Below are positions 36,346-46,489 of a stretch of 64,000 nt of DNA, piece by piece. The notes under the pieces are model-generated. The model was not told the DNA's origin. It saw only the letters and a program-made list of their open reading frames with translations, and made no database searches. The first letter of the stretch is position 1, and every line of letters begins with the position of its first letter. The DNA lies in assembly GCA_963921825.1 (NCBI GenBank), contig OY997588.1:56180803-56244802 (forward strand), read 5' to 3'. The position numbers and the translations under genes are program-made. Source of the stretch: Erodium maritimum (lineage: Eukaryota > Streptophyta > Magnoliopsida > Geraniales > Geraniaceae).

Positions 36346-37519
36346 CCTCCGGCATACTCAATGCCTCCAACAGTCCTAAGATCACTAGTTTCACAATCAA
36401 CCTCCGGGCATGGTCATATGCCTCCAGTAATTCTAATATCGCTAAGTTCTCTGCTCCTACGACACTACTAAGTGTCACATGCCTTTCCAATAATTGCTAA
36501 GTTCCCGTAACATGCTTTTCTAATATTCGATAACCTAAATGACCCATGACACCCCGGTGTCACATGCAATTCTACAGTTAACTTTCCCTAGTCAGGGCCG
36601 AGATCCGGCTACTTTTCCCTACCTCGAGTAAGTCCTCCAAAAACCAACCGACGAGCTCCGGTGTGACCTCAGTCACTCACCCAGCTTCCCCTTGCCTCGT
36701 CCGCGGTACGATCTAAAAGAACACAAATTCAAAGCACTTTTAAACTAGTAGGAATAAAACGAAATTCAATAAACTTAACGCCCAAACGTAACCCCGACAA
36801 TGTCGATCACTCCCAAACTTCCCAAATACTCGACATTGTCGATAAAGGACCCGTAAAGGCCCGATTCGCCCGACATGGCGAATCTTCCCGGGTTTTGTAA
36901 ATGGCCCTCCGGGGATCCAAAAGTCCCCGTTTTCGTTTCTACGGTCTTAGAATAGTTCAAGGATCCCAATGCACTTGACGGAATCGAATTCCGACTTCCG
37001 AGTCAATTAATTAACGTTTAAAGTTTCTAAAACCCGTTAATTACAACTTCTCCAATTTAATTCCAATTTTCGATTCGGTTATGGATAAATGGTCTAGGGA
37101 ACGTTTTAAACCTCCTGAACACTAAACCCGATCACCCGAGCACGTGGGCCCCACCCGGCCCACTTGGCCGTGGGCCCTAGGGTTCCAATGGGGCTCGGCC
37201 ACCATGGTGGTGGCCGGCCCTAGCTCCGGCCAGCCACCTTCTACGGTGGCAGGCCACCCCCTATGGTGGCCGGAGCTCCTCCCGAGCTCCCGGTCGCCGG
37301 AAAACGTTCAAACACACCTCCAAACACCTCTAAAACGTCTCCAACAAACCCCCAAACTCACTATAACCCTAATTCATAGTTTTACACAAAACCCTAACCT
37401 TCAAAAGTTAACAAAACGACGATCGGTTTAGGTCTTACCAACGAGGAAGACGATTGCTCTTTGTCTTGAGACGATCCAAGGGCTAGATTTCTTCCAAACC
37501 CTAGCTCTTCCTCTCTTCT

Positions 37520-37652
37520 CTCTTCTTCTTCTTCTTCTTCTTCTTCTTCTTCTTCTTCTTCTTCTTCTTCTTCTTCTTCTTCTTCTTCTTCTTCTTCTTC
37601 TTCTTCTTCTTCTTCTTCTTCTTCTTCTTCTTCTTCTTCTTCTTCTTCTTCT
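37520..37652. repeat. (TTC)n microsatellite, about 44 units
   Basis: About 133 bases of uninterrupted TTC on the + strand. The homologous place in the solo LTR at 4751-7647 (about 7060-7090) has only a short 'cttccttcttctctctc', so the run expanded in this copy or its sublineage. It creates long poly-Glu and poly-Arg frames that are not genes. Confidence 0.95.
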
Positions 37653-39475
37653 CCTTCTCTCTCTAAACACTCTCTTCCTTTTTCTATTTCAAACAACTAA
37701 CAAAATTTATATTTTTTTCTTTCTTTTAACACATGTGGCCGGCCACGTCTTCCTCTCCACTCATTTCCCCACAAAACTAACACCACCACTTATTGGACAA
37801 GTGGCAAGGTGGGTCCCACACCTTTTGAAAAATATCTATTTGATATTTTCCAATCAGATTCGCGAAAAACGGACGTTTCGGGCCCCGAACGGGCACTTTT
37901 CCCAAGAAATTACGAAACTTGACGGGCTACAAGGGAACGGCTCAACTAAGATCGCTGCGACTACGGCTAAGATTTTTGGATCCCAAACAGTCCTCGAATG
38001 GACCAAAACGTCGCTCGGTTGACTTTTCCAGCGAAAAGTCAACATTTCCCAATTTGATCAGAAAGTTGCCCTGAGTCCCCTGGAACTCATTTTGGTCGAT
38101 AACGGGGTCAAATTAAGTCCGGTATGACCCTCGGGGTCAATTTAGGTCAATTAAGTGTATGTCTTAAAAAATTTAAATTTTCCTGTTTTTCGCAGGTTTG
38201 ACTGTCGTTGACCGGGAGTGGTTCTTACACAAACCGTTTTGTTAGTCATGAAGAGTTTGGAACCGTCATGACGAACTCGAAAATCAAATGTTCAAAAGTT
38301 TCATTTTTGAACGATTTCGATAAACCGAGCATCAAAAAATTTCGAAACTTGGCTATTAATTAAAACCGGAAATTCACATGATGTTTTATAACATGATTGT
38401 TTGATAACACGATGTGTGATGTGATGTTGGCATGGTGCACATTATATCCCCGAGCTCGTTTTAATTATTTATCGCTTTTCACGGCCTGCGGGCCGTTAAA
38501 GTTAGCGTGTAATTATTCTTTCAAGGTGTGGTCGTTGAACCACTTATTTGTAATATTTATTTATTCTTGACCTGCGAGTCATGTATTAAATTGTAATATT
38601 TTGCTCAAGATGAAGAAAGGGCGAAAAGGTCATTTGGTGGCTTTTTCGGGTGTTGGCATCGGCTTGGAGTCGATGGAGCTCAAGAAGCTAGTGGGAGCAA
38701 GTTTAGGGGGCTATTATGTGCACATTTATCTCTTGATGCTTGGTTTAGTTTATGGATGATTAATTCTATGTGTTTTAGAATTGCAAGCTTTAACTTTATA
38801 TATCGAGCATATCATCTCACATGCAAAGATAAAATTGGAATTTTAATCCTTGTTTGTTAGCCCTTAGAACCGTCATTGCATTGGATGTAGTTGATGGGTT
38901 CAAAGGAAGAATTACATTGGATGTAATTTGAGGCATCATTTCATTTGGAATGTAGTTGATGTGTTTATCGCATCTAAGATCTGCCAAAGTTTTAAACACA
39001 ACCGGACAAGTAAAAGCGGGTCATGTCCAATACCTCCCAATTATCAACACCTTACCACCTCCTCGTCCTATGGGTGTCGTGCGCATTAGCGGAGCATCCA
39101 TGGGAAAGCGGGGTAGTAGGTTTGGACGACATATGTGGGTGTCGTGCGCATTAGCGGAGCACCTACATAGTGACGGGCCATAGTTGAAAATTGGTGGACC
39201 CGACTACGATTCTCAACCTGAGGTTGAGCTAGGGTAACAGATAGGGTAAGCCGTATACATAGGTACATACCTTAGCCAAGAGTCACATTGGATGTGATTG
39301 GATGGAGTCCTACCTACATAGCTCGATTAAGTGGTAAGCATTAGTTAAGCTTAATTGAGTGAATCAAGGATCTTGGTTTCAGATTCCAAAGGTTTAGAAT
39401 CGATTGTTGGTGTTTAAGCTTGATCTTTATAAAATTTATTCAGTTTACTGATTGAATTTTATCTATTTTAGATCA

Positions 39476-40310
39476 AATGTAAAATTCAACGAACATTAAT
39501 AGTTTGTCATTAAAAACCAGTCTTGACAGGGTCAAGCTGAATGGGACAAACTATTTGGACTGATATAGAATTTTGCGGATAACCCTCATGTCTGAACGCA
39601 AATAATATGTCCTTAACAAGGCTATCCCTCGTCCAGAAAATGAAGGGGCATCTCGAACGTCTTAATGGGCTGGGTCTTAAGATAGAGTTAGAGATGGCAG
39701 CCGATAGGTTTCTACGCTTCCTTCCTCGTGCGTAGGTTGAGTTCATCATGAACTATCACATGCACGATATGGACATGACCATATCAGAGTTACATGGCGG
39801 GTTTGTAACTGCTGGGAAGAATATAAGGGATCTGGGATCCAAGGATATTCTGATGGTCAGAATGGGATCCAGTTTCAATCGGGAAACTGGTAGTGGCAAG
39901 GGAAAGGCCCTTGAAAGATGAGACACTTGATTGCTCCTGACCCTCCTAGGATCGGGGTCCTTAAGGAAGGCTAAGGAGGATGAGAATGTCTGCTTCTATT
40001 TCCGGAAGCCTAGTCAACGGAAAACGGATTACGGGAAAAACCAGAATGATACGAAGAAGGGCAGTGGGATTGCGCCTTCATCAGGTATTAACTTTATAAA
40101 ACTACATCTCTCTACTTTCAAGATTCATGGTATTGGATACCGGGGCTGAATCTCACATATGCACTGACGTGCAATGACCGAAAAGTAGGAGAAGCTTGAA
40201 AAGCATAAAATGGACCTCAGCTTTGTGACAACTGCTAATAAGTATTGCTTACCAAGAGGCCTAGTTTTGTGCTACATAATGCATATTGCATACCTGCTTT
40301 TAGTAGGAAA
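39476..40310 (+). pseudogene. Copia C gag and protease remnant
   Basis: Gag start text (LDRVKLNGTNYLD), then after a deletion of the gag core MNYHMHDMDMTISELHGG and KNIRDLGSKDILMV. The knuckle is degraded (ENVCFYFRKPSQRKTDYG). Protease text IHGIGYRG (from the DTG region) and HNAYCIPAFSRKI follow. Homology ends at 40310. Stops and frameshifts are frequent. Confidence 0.75.
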
Positions 40311-40544
40311 ATTATACCCGAACCCGACCCGATCCCAAAGCACACACCCCGAACCAGCCCCGTACCCGACCTTGCCCCGATAACACCCCGCCTCGTTCAG
40401 GTCGGGGATTCCCCGACCCGCCCCGATTCTCCACCAAGAACGAAAATGGATTATAAATATTAGACTAATAAAGGTTCAAAATTTGAAAAACCAAAAAATT
40501 TACTACCAACACGAGTTTACCCAAGATTGGGCCCAAAATGAGGG
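40311..40544. other. GC-rich filler at the copia C deletion junction
   Basis: About 130 bases of 'ccccgacccg'-type degenerate repeats, then about 100 AT-rich bases, lie between truncated protease sequence and the LTR tail. Such repeats resemble subterminal sequence of hAT-type elements, but no end or target duplication was identified. Confidence 0.45.
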
Positions 40545-40642
40545 TTCTTTGTTAGTTGTTTCATGGTTGTAATCGTCTCTTGGTTTTCATTGATTTTTCG
40601 CTGCAAGTTGGTTCATCTCCAACCCTACCTCGAGACCCAACA
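40545..40642 (+). repeat. Terminal 98 bp of a copia LTR (3' end of unit C)
   Basis: It matches 34687-34784 with about three substitutions and ends GAGACCCAACA. No PBS follows (next bases gtaattgt), so it is the right outer end of the array. Confidence 0.85.
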
Positions 40643-40877
40643 GTAATTGTACTAATAGTTTACATACACAGGTGCTGATAGGTTGTATATACGAGTGTTG
40701 ATACCTTAAAATCACAGGATGTTAGTGCCTTTCGCGTTGTGCGCGTGGTCAACACGCGCTACTGTGCGGGCAGAGGCGCGCGCGAAGTGGCCACGTGTCT
40801 GCATCGCGCGCGCTCTGATGACATTATCTTGGTTGCATCCTGTGGTTTAGATTGGTTTGGAGTTTGCACGATAATGG
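40643..40877. other. Unassigned flank
   Basis: No gene was recognised. 40735-40815 is rich in CG dinucleotides (gcgcgcgaag, catcgcgcgcgc), unlike the surrounding AT-rich sequence. Confidence 0.5.
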
Positions 40878-42546
40878 TGATTTTTTATAAGCGAAAGATT
40901 TATTAAGCAAGCGTTCTACAAGATAGTAAAACGCTGCAAAAAAACGATCCTAATAAAGGGATCATTTTCTCAGACCAAAACAGTTACAAAGAGCAAAACA
41001 TAAAACAGGAAAAACCCAAGCAGAGAAGCACATCACGCCTTCCTTTCCTGCATCCTATTCGGGTTTAACCACAAAAACCGATTAGACACCAAAATAGCGG
41101 ACAAAGCTTTTCCTGTATTCGATTAAGGGAAATCCTCATCCTGACTATCCTCAACATCCTCCCCCACATGTGGAACAGTTAGAGAATTAAACTTGTCAAG
41201 TGCAGAACAAAGATCAACAGACTTTGCCCAACTTTCATGCAATAAACCAATCCGCCCGAGCTATCCTTCTTAGCGACATCAACAATGAAGCTTCCCTTAC
41301 ATCCTTTCTCAGTAGAAGTCTTAGCTCGTGTACTATAAATAACAGTTGGAGGGGAAAACGTCTTTTACTGTCCCTTATTTGGACGACCACATTTTTTGGG
41401 TACAATGATACTGCTTTGAGTCGGATTCAGAAGAGCCTTCTTCCACGGACTTTGATGAGAGGATTGACCCGCTGGATCCGAGACAGACACCACCACGGTA
41501 TTGGGTCCACCAGGGCCACCAGATCTAGGCCCAATATAAGGCCCAATTTTCCCCACATTAAATTCTTGCGAATCACTCACAACAAGATCTAAGTGGGTTT
41601 GGGCCTGAGATGGTAAAACATCTCAGTAATAAGCTGCTCTGTCTCCACCCTAGAATTCTAATTTGAAACGATCTTCAAATCCTTCACATCAACCCGAAAA
41701 ATCAGCTGAGATTCTGCATGATCTTCGAATACTGAATCACGCGTAACACTCGGCGAGAATTGTGAAGACGCTGACACAGTCAACGGAACCCTCCAGTTTC
41801 ACGAGAACAGTGATCCTCCAGACCAATCGCGCTCGAACTGTCCACAGCACCGGCAAGACGACGACCAGACTCATCGCCTACATGCTCTGATATCGCAGGA
41901 ACAACGTCGCGGGAACGATGGTTTTCTACTGCAAACTCGCCCAAAAATTCAGAACGACGAAATGCCCCACCTACATCCCGTACTTGCTCTTAGAACGCAT
42001 GGGCAGCGTCACGAGAACGAAAGACCTCCATTGCCATCACGTCCGAAGTGTCCGAGGCTGCAGGACGATAATGAGGCATGCTCTGTTTCGTGACCTTGAG
42101 CTGCGAAACTTTCTGATCAACAACACGACGCACTAAAGCCACAAATAAAACATAGCCATTAAAAATGAACCATTGTAGCTCTCTACCGCCTGCACATCAG
42201 CGATTTCAGTCCCAAATTCGATGAAACCAAAAAACCGGACCTTTCGATTTGGCCTAGAAATGGCAGAGGTGGAAACAATCTCCCCAAATGGACTGAATGT
42301 GTTCCTTATCCAATCTACCGTTGTACCGTATGGAAAATTGTATAGAAACACTTTGGTTCGTCGGGACGTTACCACGAGCTCTATTGCAGGCACCATTGGC
42401 GTTACATGCTCTATTTCAAGCATGTTGTTTTGAACCATCTCACTATCCGACACCAACCCGTCTGCCTTCACACCATTCACGATCCGAACATCACCTCTCA
42501 TCAGAACCTTGGAAGGAAGAGATTCATTGGAACCCTTTATTCTCAC
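40878..42546 (-). pseudogene. LINE ORF1-like remnant with RRM domain
   Basis: On the reverse strand the 5' part (42546-42133) encodes an RRM fold: RNP2-like VFLYNF, then TVDWIRNTFSPFGEIVS, and RNP1-like KVRFFGFIEF. Some plant L1 elements have an RRM in ORF1. The frame then breaks several times; further text includes GPYIGPRSGGPGGPNTVVVS (about 41540) and a C-terminus LDKFNSLTVPHVGEDVED ending at a stop near 41127. About 230 bases of 3' UTR-like sequence follow, ending in an A-rich stretch near 40880. No RT follows, so it is an ORF1-only or dimorphic LINE remnant, or less likely a retrocopied RRM gene. Confidence 0.55.
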
Positions 42547-42595
42547 GTTGTCGACTTGGTCGGGCCTTTCGCCTTACGCTTTGACTTACCCACCC

Positions 42596-42613
42596 TATAT
42601 ATATATATATATA
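42596..42613. repeat. (TA)n microsatellite
   Basis: Nine TA units next to the RRM pseudogene start. Confidence 0.9.
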
Positions 42614-42761
42614 GGATAACTATCGTGTACAAACTTCATAACTCCGTCATAACATAGAACTATCAATTTGGGCCCTTAGATCGTAGAATTAAAGGCTCAG
42701 ATTGAATGCATATCTTTTTAATTAATTCATATCTTGTAATTGATTTTGAAATCAATCACTA

Positions 42762-42783
42762 CCCCCCCCCCCCCCCCCCCCCC
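42762..42783. repeat. Poly-C tract (22 C)
   Basis: An uninterrupted run of 22 cytosines. Its exact length may be uncertain because homopolymers are prone to sequencing error. Confidence 0.9.
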
Positions 42784-42907
42784 GAATTTCAATGCCCATC
42801 TGATAGAGGTAATCAATGGTTTAGATTGGTTCTACGTTCTGACTTGAAAATAGGTTTGTACTTGATAATCCCCCTTAAATATATCTCTCTACATATATAT
42901 TAATGTA

Positions 42908-44283
42908 GAGGAGAAATCTGGTGAGAACCATGTTTTAACGTAGGAACTGCGAGAACCAATCTAAGTCATTCATTTTAAGAATGGATGAATGAGATGCAAT
43001 TGAGTAGTTGACTTGTTGACTGCAAAAAAACAGCACTTTTTAGTAAGTGGTAAGGGCTTTTTAGTAAAACTATCATATTACTTTTTTTTAACCAATTCAC
43101 TAATTTAATTTTTCTCGCTTTGTTTGAACTCTGATTGCCTTCAAACTTGTGCCATTATTTTTGTAGTTTTGTTTTTTAAGGGCTTTCAATCAAGATCAGT
43201 CATGAATATATTTTGAAGCACGGAAAAAAAATTATTTCGGGGTTGATTTTTTTTTTAAATCTGGGTAATTTTTATCAACACTTTGCTCTGGATTTATCAA
43301 CACTTTTACACTGGTTTTATCAACACTTTACACTGGTTTTATCACCTCATTTTCAAAAACTGATCATGATTTTATCACATCATCGCGTGCCTTTTATGAA
43401 CACTGGTTTTATCAACACTAAACACTAGGTTTATCATTCAAATTACGTGTGTTTTATCACCCCCATCATATGTTTTTTTGAAGCACGAAATTTTTTTTAT
43501 TTCGGGGCTGGTTTTTAAAGAAATTATATATGGGTAATTTTTATCAACACTTTGCTATGGATTTATCAACACTTTACCCTGGTTTTATCAACACTTTACA
43601 CTGGTTTTATCACCCCATTCTCCAAAACTGATCATGATTTTTATCATCTCATCACGAGCATTTTATGAACACCAGTTTTATCAACACTAAACACTAGATT
43701 TATCATTGAATTACGGTTTTTTTATCACCCCATCACAAGTTTTTTTTATCAACGTTAAACTCTAGTGTATCACACTTATTATCAAAATTGAACATGGTTT
43801 TTATCACCTCATTATTTGTTTCTTATCACCTCATTACATATTTTTTATCAACATTTAGCACTAGTTTGGTACTCCGATATAAAACATTTATTAGTGAAGA
43901 TTTATCAACGCTCAACATTATTTTTATCACCTTGATATAAATTTTTATTTTCGTGCTTCAAAATATATTCATGACTGATCTTGATTTATAGCCCTAGAAA
44001 AATAAAAATATTGGCGCAAGTTTGAAGTTAATTGGAGTTCAAACGAATCGAGAAATATTAAATTAGTGAATTGGTGAAGAAAAAAATGGACACTTGTCCA
44101 CATGGCACCATGCTATTACAATTATGCTCTTACTTGTGTGAGAATGGATGAAAGTGGCGTGAATTTGGGTAGAATTGGGATGATGATGTGGCATCATGGT
44201 GAATGTTGGATCTTAGGTGTGTGTGGCTAGGATTGGTTCTCACGGTTCCTATGTTAAAAATGGTTCTCAATAGATTATTCCTC
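42908..44283. mobile_element. Small non-autonomous MULE, copy 2 (1,376 bp)
   Basis: The inverted ends share gaggagaaatct / gaggaataatct, then TGAGAACCAT, TAGGAAC and GAGAACCAATC. It is flanked by a 10 bp duplication with one mismatch (tattaatgta 42898-42907, tactaatgta 44284-44293). The interior has eight exact TTTATCAACACT units plus many TTTATCACC variants, and a tandem duplication of about 265 bp (units starting 43215 and 43480, each with 'gaagcacg') that copy 1 lacks. No coding capacity. Confidence 0.78.
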
Positions 44284-44293
44284 TACTAATGTA

Positions 44294-45035
44294 TTATGAA
44301 ACAAATAATGAAAACTTTCAAAATAAATACTGAAAATTTAGTAGTTTATTAAAAATTTATTTCAAATGTGATTTTAATTATTGGAATTAAATATATATCA
44401 AAAAATAGAAAATGAATTTATAAAAATTGATGAACTATTAAGAAGTTAATGCTGAAGAGGAATAAAATAGTCTTTCAGCTCAGTAGGTAAATTAGTTTGA
44501 AATGCAAAAGGATAAAACTATCATTTCACGTCATCTTGTTAGTTTTTTTTTAACAGTTTTTGAAAAAAAAAAGTTATTGACCAAAAGATATAGTAACTTA
44601 TTTGACATTTTGAAACATGTTAGACCTTAAGGTACATGACCAAAATAAAAGGGTTCAAAAAAAGTATTTGACCCTAATAATTAATCAATTTAATTCGTTA
44701 ATAGGCAAACATAATTTCATCACAATAGATTCAAAATTACATATAGGTTCATACTTTCAATAAGTAAATTTAAAAGTATATGAACCAAGACCAATGACTT
44801 TAGAAAATTAGGTCTTGCTAGCAAGGTCCAAAATCACTCGAAAGTATCGATTGGAAGCACATAATACTGTTTGATTTTCTGTCGATGTAGTACTCGTTGT
44901 TCGTCCTTCATTTAGGATTCGTCCATGGATTCTATTTCTTTGATCTTCATGTCGTATTTATCTTACTCATTCAAAACCTCCAAACAGTTCATGATTATGA
45001 GTTGCATGATTGTTTCCTAATAGAAGGTTGTCTCT
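44294..45035. other. AT-rich unassigned sequence
   Basis: Nothing recognisable was found in these 0.7 kb. Short open frames have no motif. Confidence 0.6.
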
Positions 45036-45658
45036 TCATTTACTCATTTTCTTTTTAACAAGTTCTATCGTTGTGTACGGACTTCGATCGATGTAGTGGA
45101 TTGAAAACAAGGTTGGTAGACCATTCATGTTGCGACCACTATTGATCGGAGGATCCGATTCTTTAGGACAAGTTGCATGAACTAGAGAGGTCCAACCCTT
45201 TTCTCTTGTTGTTTTTATAACCATACTCCTCCATCCATTTCCAACCCTTCTTAGTCTCTTCCCATAAATGCTTCTAGATGAACTGAAAGCACGGTTTCTT
45301 GGGTGAATATACATTTTCCACCTTGGCGTAGAGCTAGTCATCCGATTCGGTGCTAAGGTAGACATTTCTAGAACTATTTTTCTACTGTATAATTTCTTCA
45401 TCTTGTTGTTGATCTTGGACCAACAATTCATTAATTAGTTGGCATTTCTCTAGAATTTTTACTCTATGCCCATATCATCATAGTATTATCGATGAACAAC
45501 CTTCCAAAAATCATCCCAGTCTCTACATTACTTTGGTATGAATCCATCGAGTTATACAGCCAGCTAAAAACCAACTACTTGCTTTTTGGTCTTCCTACAA
45601 TGTACACCTTTTTCTTGCAACACTTGGATGTTGCCTTTGTCATTTCGGTTGTCTTGTT
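45036..45658 (-). pseudogene. Possible SANT/Myb-like (transposase-associated) gene fragment
   Basis: On the reverse strand, across frame changes, text such as VDQQIN-type WSKINNKMKKLYSR and ENVYSPKKPCFQF with HLWEETKKGWKWMEEY resembles plant proteins of the trihelix/SANT group often paired with Harbinger transposons, where a W..IN...KF motif precedes F.FEHCW..L....KW. The match is weak and the frame is broken several times. The hAT element at 45659 is inserted in its upstream flank. Confidence 0.3.
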
Positions 45659-46489
45659 TAGGGGTGGGTATGGTCGGTTTAAATGACCATGAGACCCACT
45701 TTGACCTCCACACCAGAGACTTGCGGTTTGGTAATTCTTGGACCGACGTCGGAACCTCAACCGAATTTTTTTAAAATTTCCGACCACCACGGTTTGTGGT
45801 CGGTTTGGCGGTTAATCCAACCACCCACTTTTTAATTGGGCCTCTTTTTGGGCCTAAAAAGGCCAAAATAATAGTTCTACAAATATAAATAAAGAAGACA
45901 AATAGATTTTTTTCAGGCCAAAAACCATTAAAGGAGGATCAAAAACAGTCAAAAGTATGTTCTTGGTCCTCCCCTAATGATGAAAAACACCTGCCTAGAA
46001 CTAATACCTCATAAAAATAGTGTCTTACATAGTTTGCAACATCAATGAAAAGAGAAATCGAAATAAGTATTACAATCATAGGATTCAAAAAAAAAAACAA
46101 CTACATGAACTTCTCTTCAATCCAATCACCTCTTCTTTTCATTCTTGATTCTTCAAAATGGTACCTATAAAAAAAACTTACGTTAGTAGAAATTCAAATT
46201 CATAAATAGTAGCAAAATCATAAACACTTGTGACATTCATAAACATCAGCTCATTCAAAAACTGTAAACACTTACCAAACCCAAACCAACAATATTCAAA
46301 ACATAACTGGAACCTCAATTGAAGATGATTTTTCAGCAATCGCTTCACAATATAAAAATTACAGTTGAATATTATTATTATATGCATGCAAAGTAAAATC
46401 TAAAATAAAAGATAAAGTTAAAAGTTATACCATCATCAAAAATTTGTAACTTGTCCATATCAGCCTCCAAAGCTGCTATGGTGAGGAGT

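Larger units (their letters stand above)
35078..38229 (-). mobile_element. Gypsy solo LTR (3,152 bp) in the copia C leader
   Basis: It runs from TGTCACGCCCC to GGTTCTTACA and is flanked by the perfect 5 bp duplication CAAAC (35073-35077, 38230-38234); removing it restores the copia leader text seen in A and B. It is the same family as 4751-7647 but a separate insertion at a different leader position. Inside are the LTR hairpin (35345-35362), 'gatcccagtcggg' repeats (35620-35840), a 39 bp tandem array (36066-36345) and a large TTC microsatellite (37520-37652). Confidence 0.92.
34785..40642 (+). mobile_element. Copia unit C, internally deleted, interrupted by gypsy solo LTR
   Basis: After the shared LTR comes a leader of about 1.5 kb split by the gypsy solo LTR at 35078-38229. 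Decayed gag and protease text follow (39476-40310), then a 0.23 kb stretch of foreign GC-rich sequence, then the last 98 bp of an LTR (40545-40642). Integrase, RT, RNase H and most of the terminal LTR are deleted. The PBS is damaged, so this unit could not have been copied in its present form. Confidence 0.85.

Noticed and set aside
36016-36379. Open frames on both strands with a repeated 13-residue unit (ALKATQNSTIITR)
   Set aside because: They are the direct product of a 39 bp tandem array (39 = 13 codons) in a solo LTR; no start context or family similarity.
37394-37696. Frames encoding long poly-Glu and poly-Arg
   Set aside because: Translation of a TTC microsatellite; not a gene.
1790-40642. 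One continuous tandem array of three copia units A-B-C
   Set aside because: The LTR end of A differs strongly from those of B and C, and A lacks its 3' half; only B and C clearly share an LTR.
42762-42783. Poly-C tract as a regulatory or G-quadruplex element
   Set aside because: A simple homopolymer with no flanking structure; its length may not be reliable.
43215-43760. Repeated TTATCAACA resembling bacterial DnaA boxes (replication origin)
   Set aside because: The repeats lie inside a plant MULE with inverted ends and a target duplication; the sequence is eukaryotic and lacks other origin features.
45575-45790. Short frame spanning 45659
   Set aside because: It crosses the left end of the hAT element and so joins unrelated sequences.
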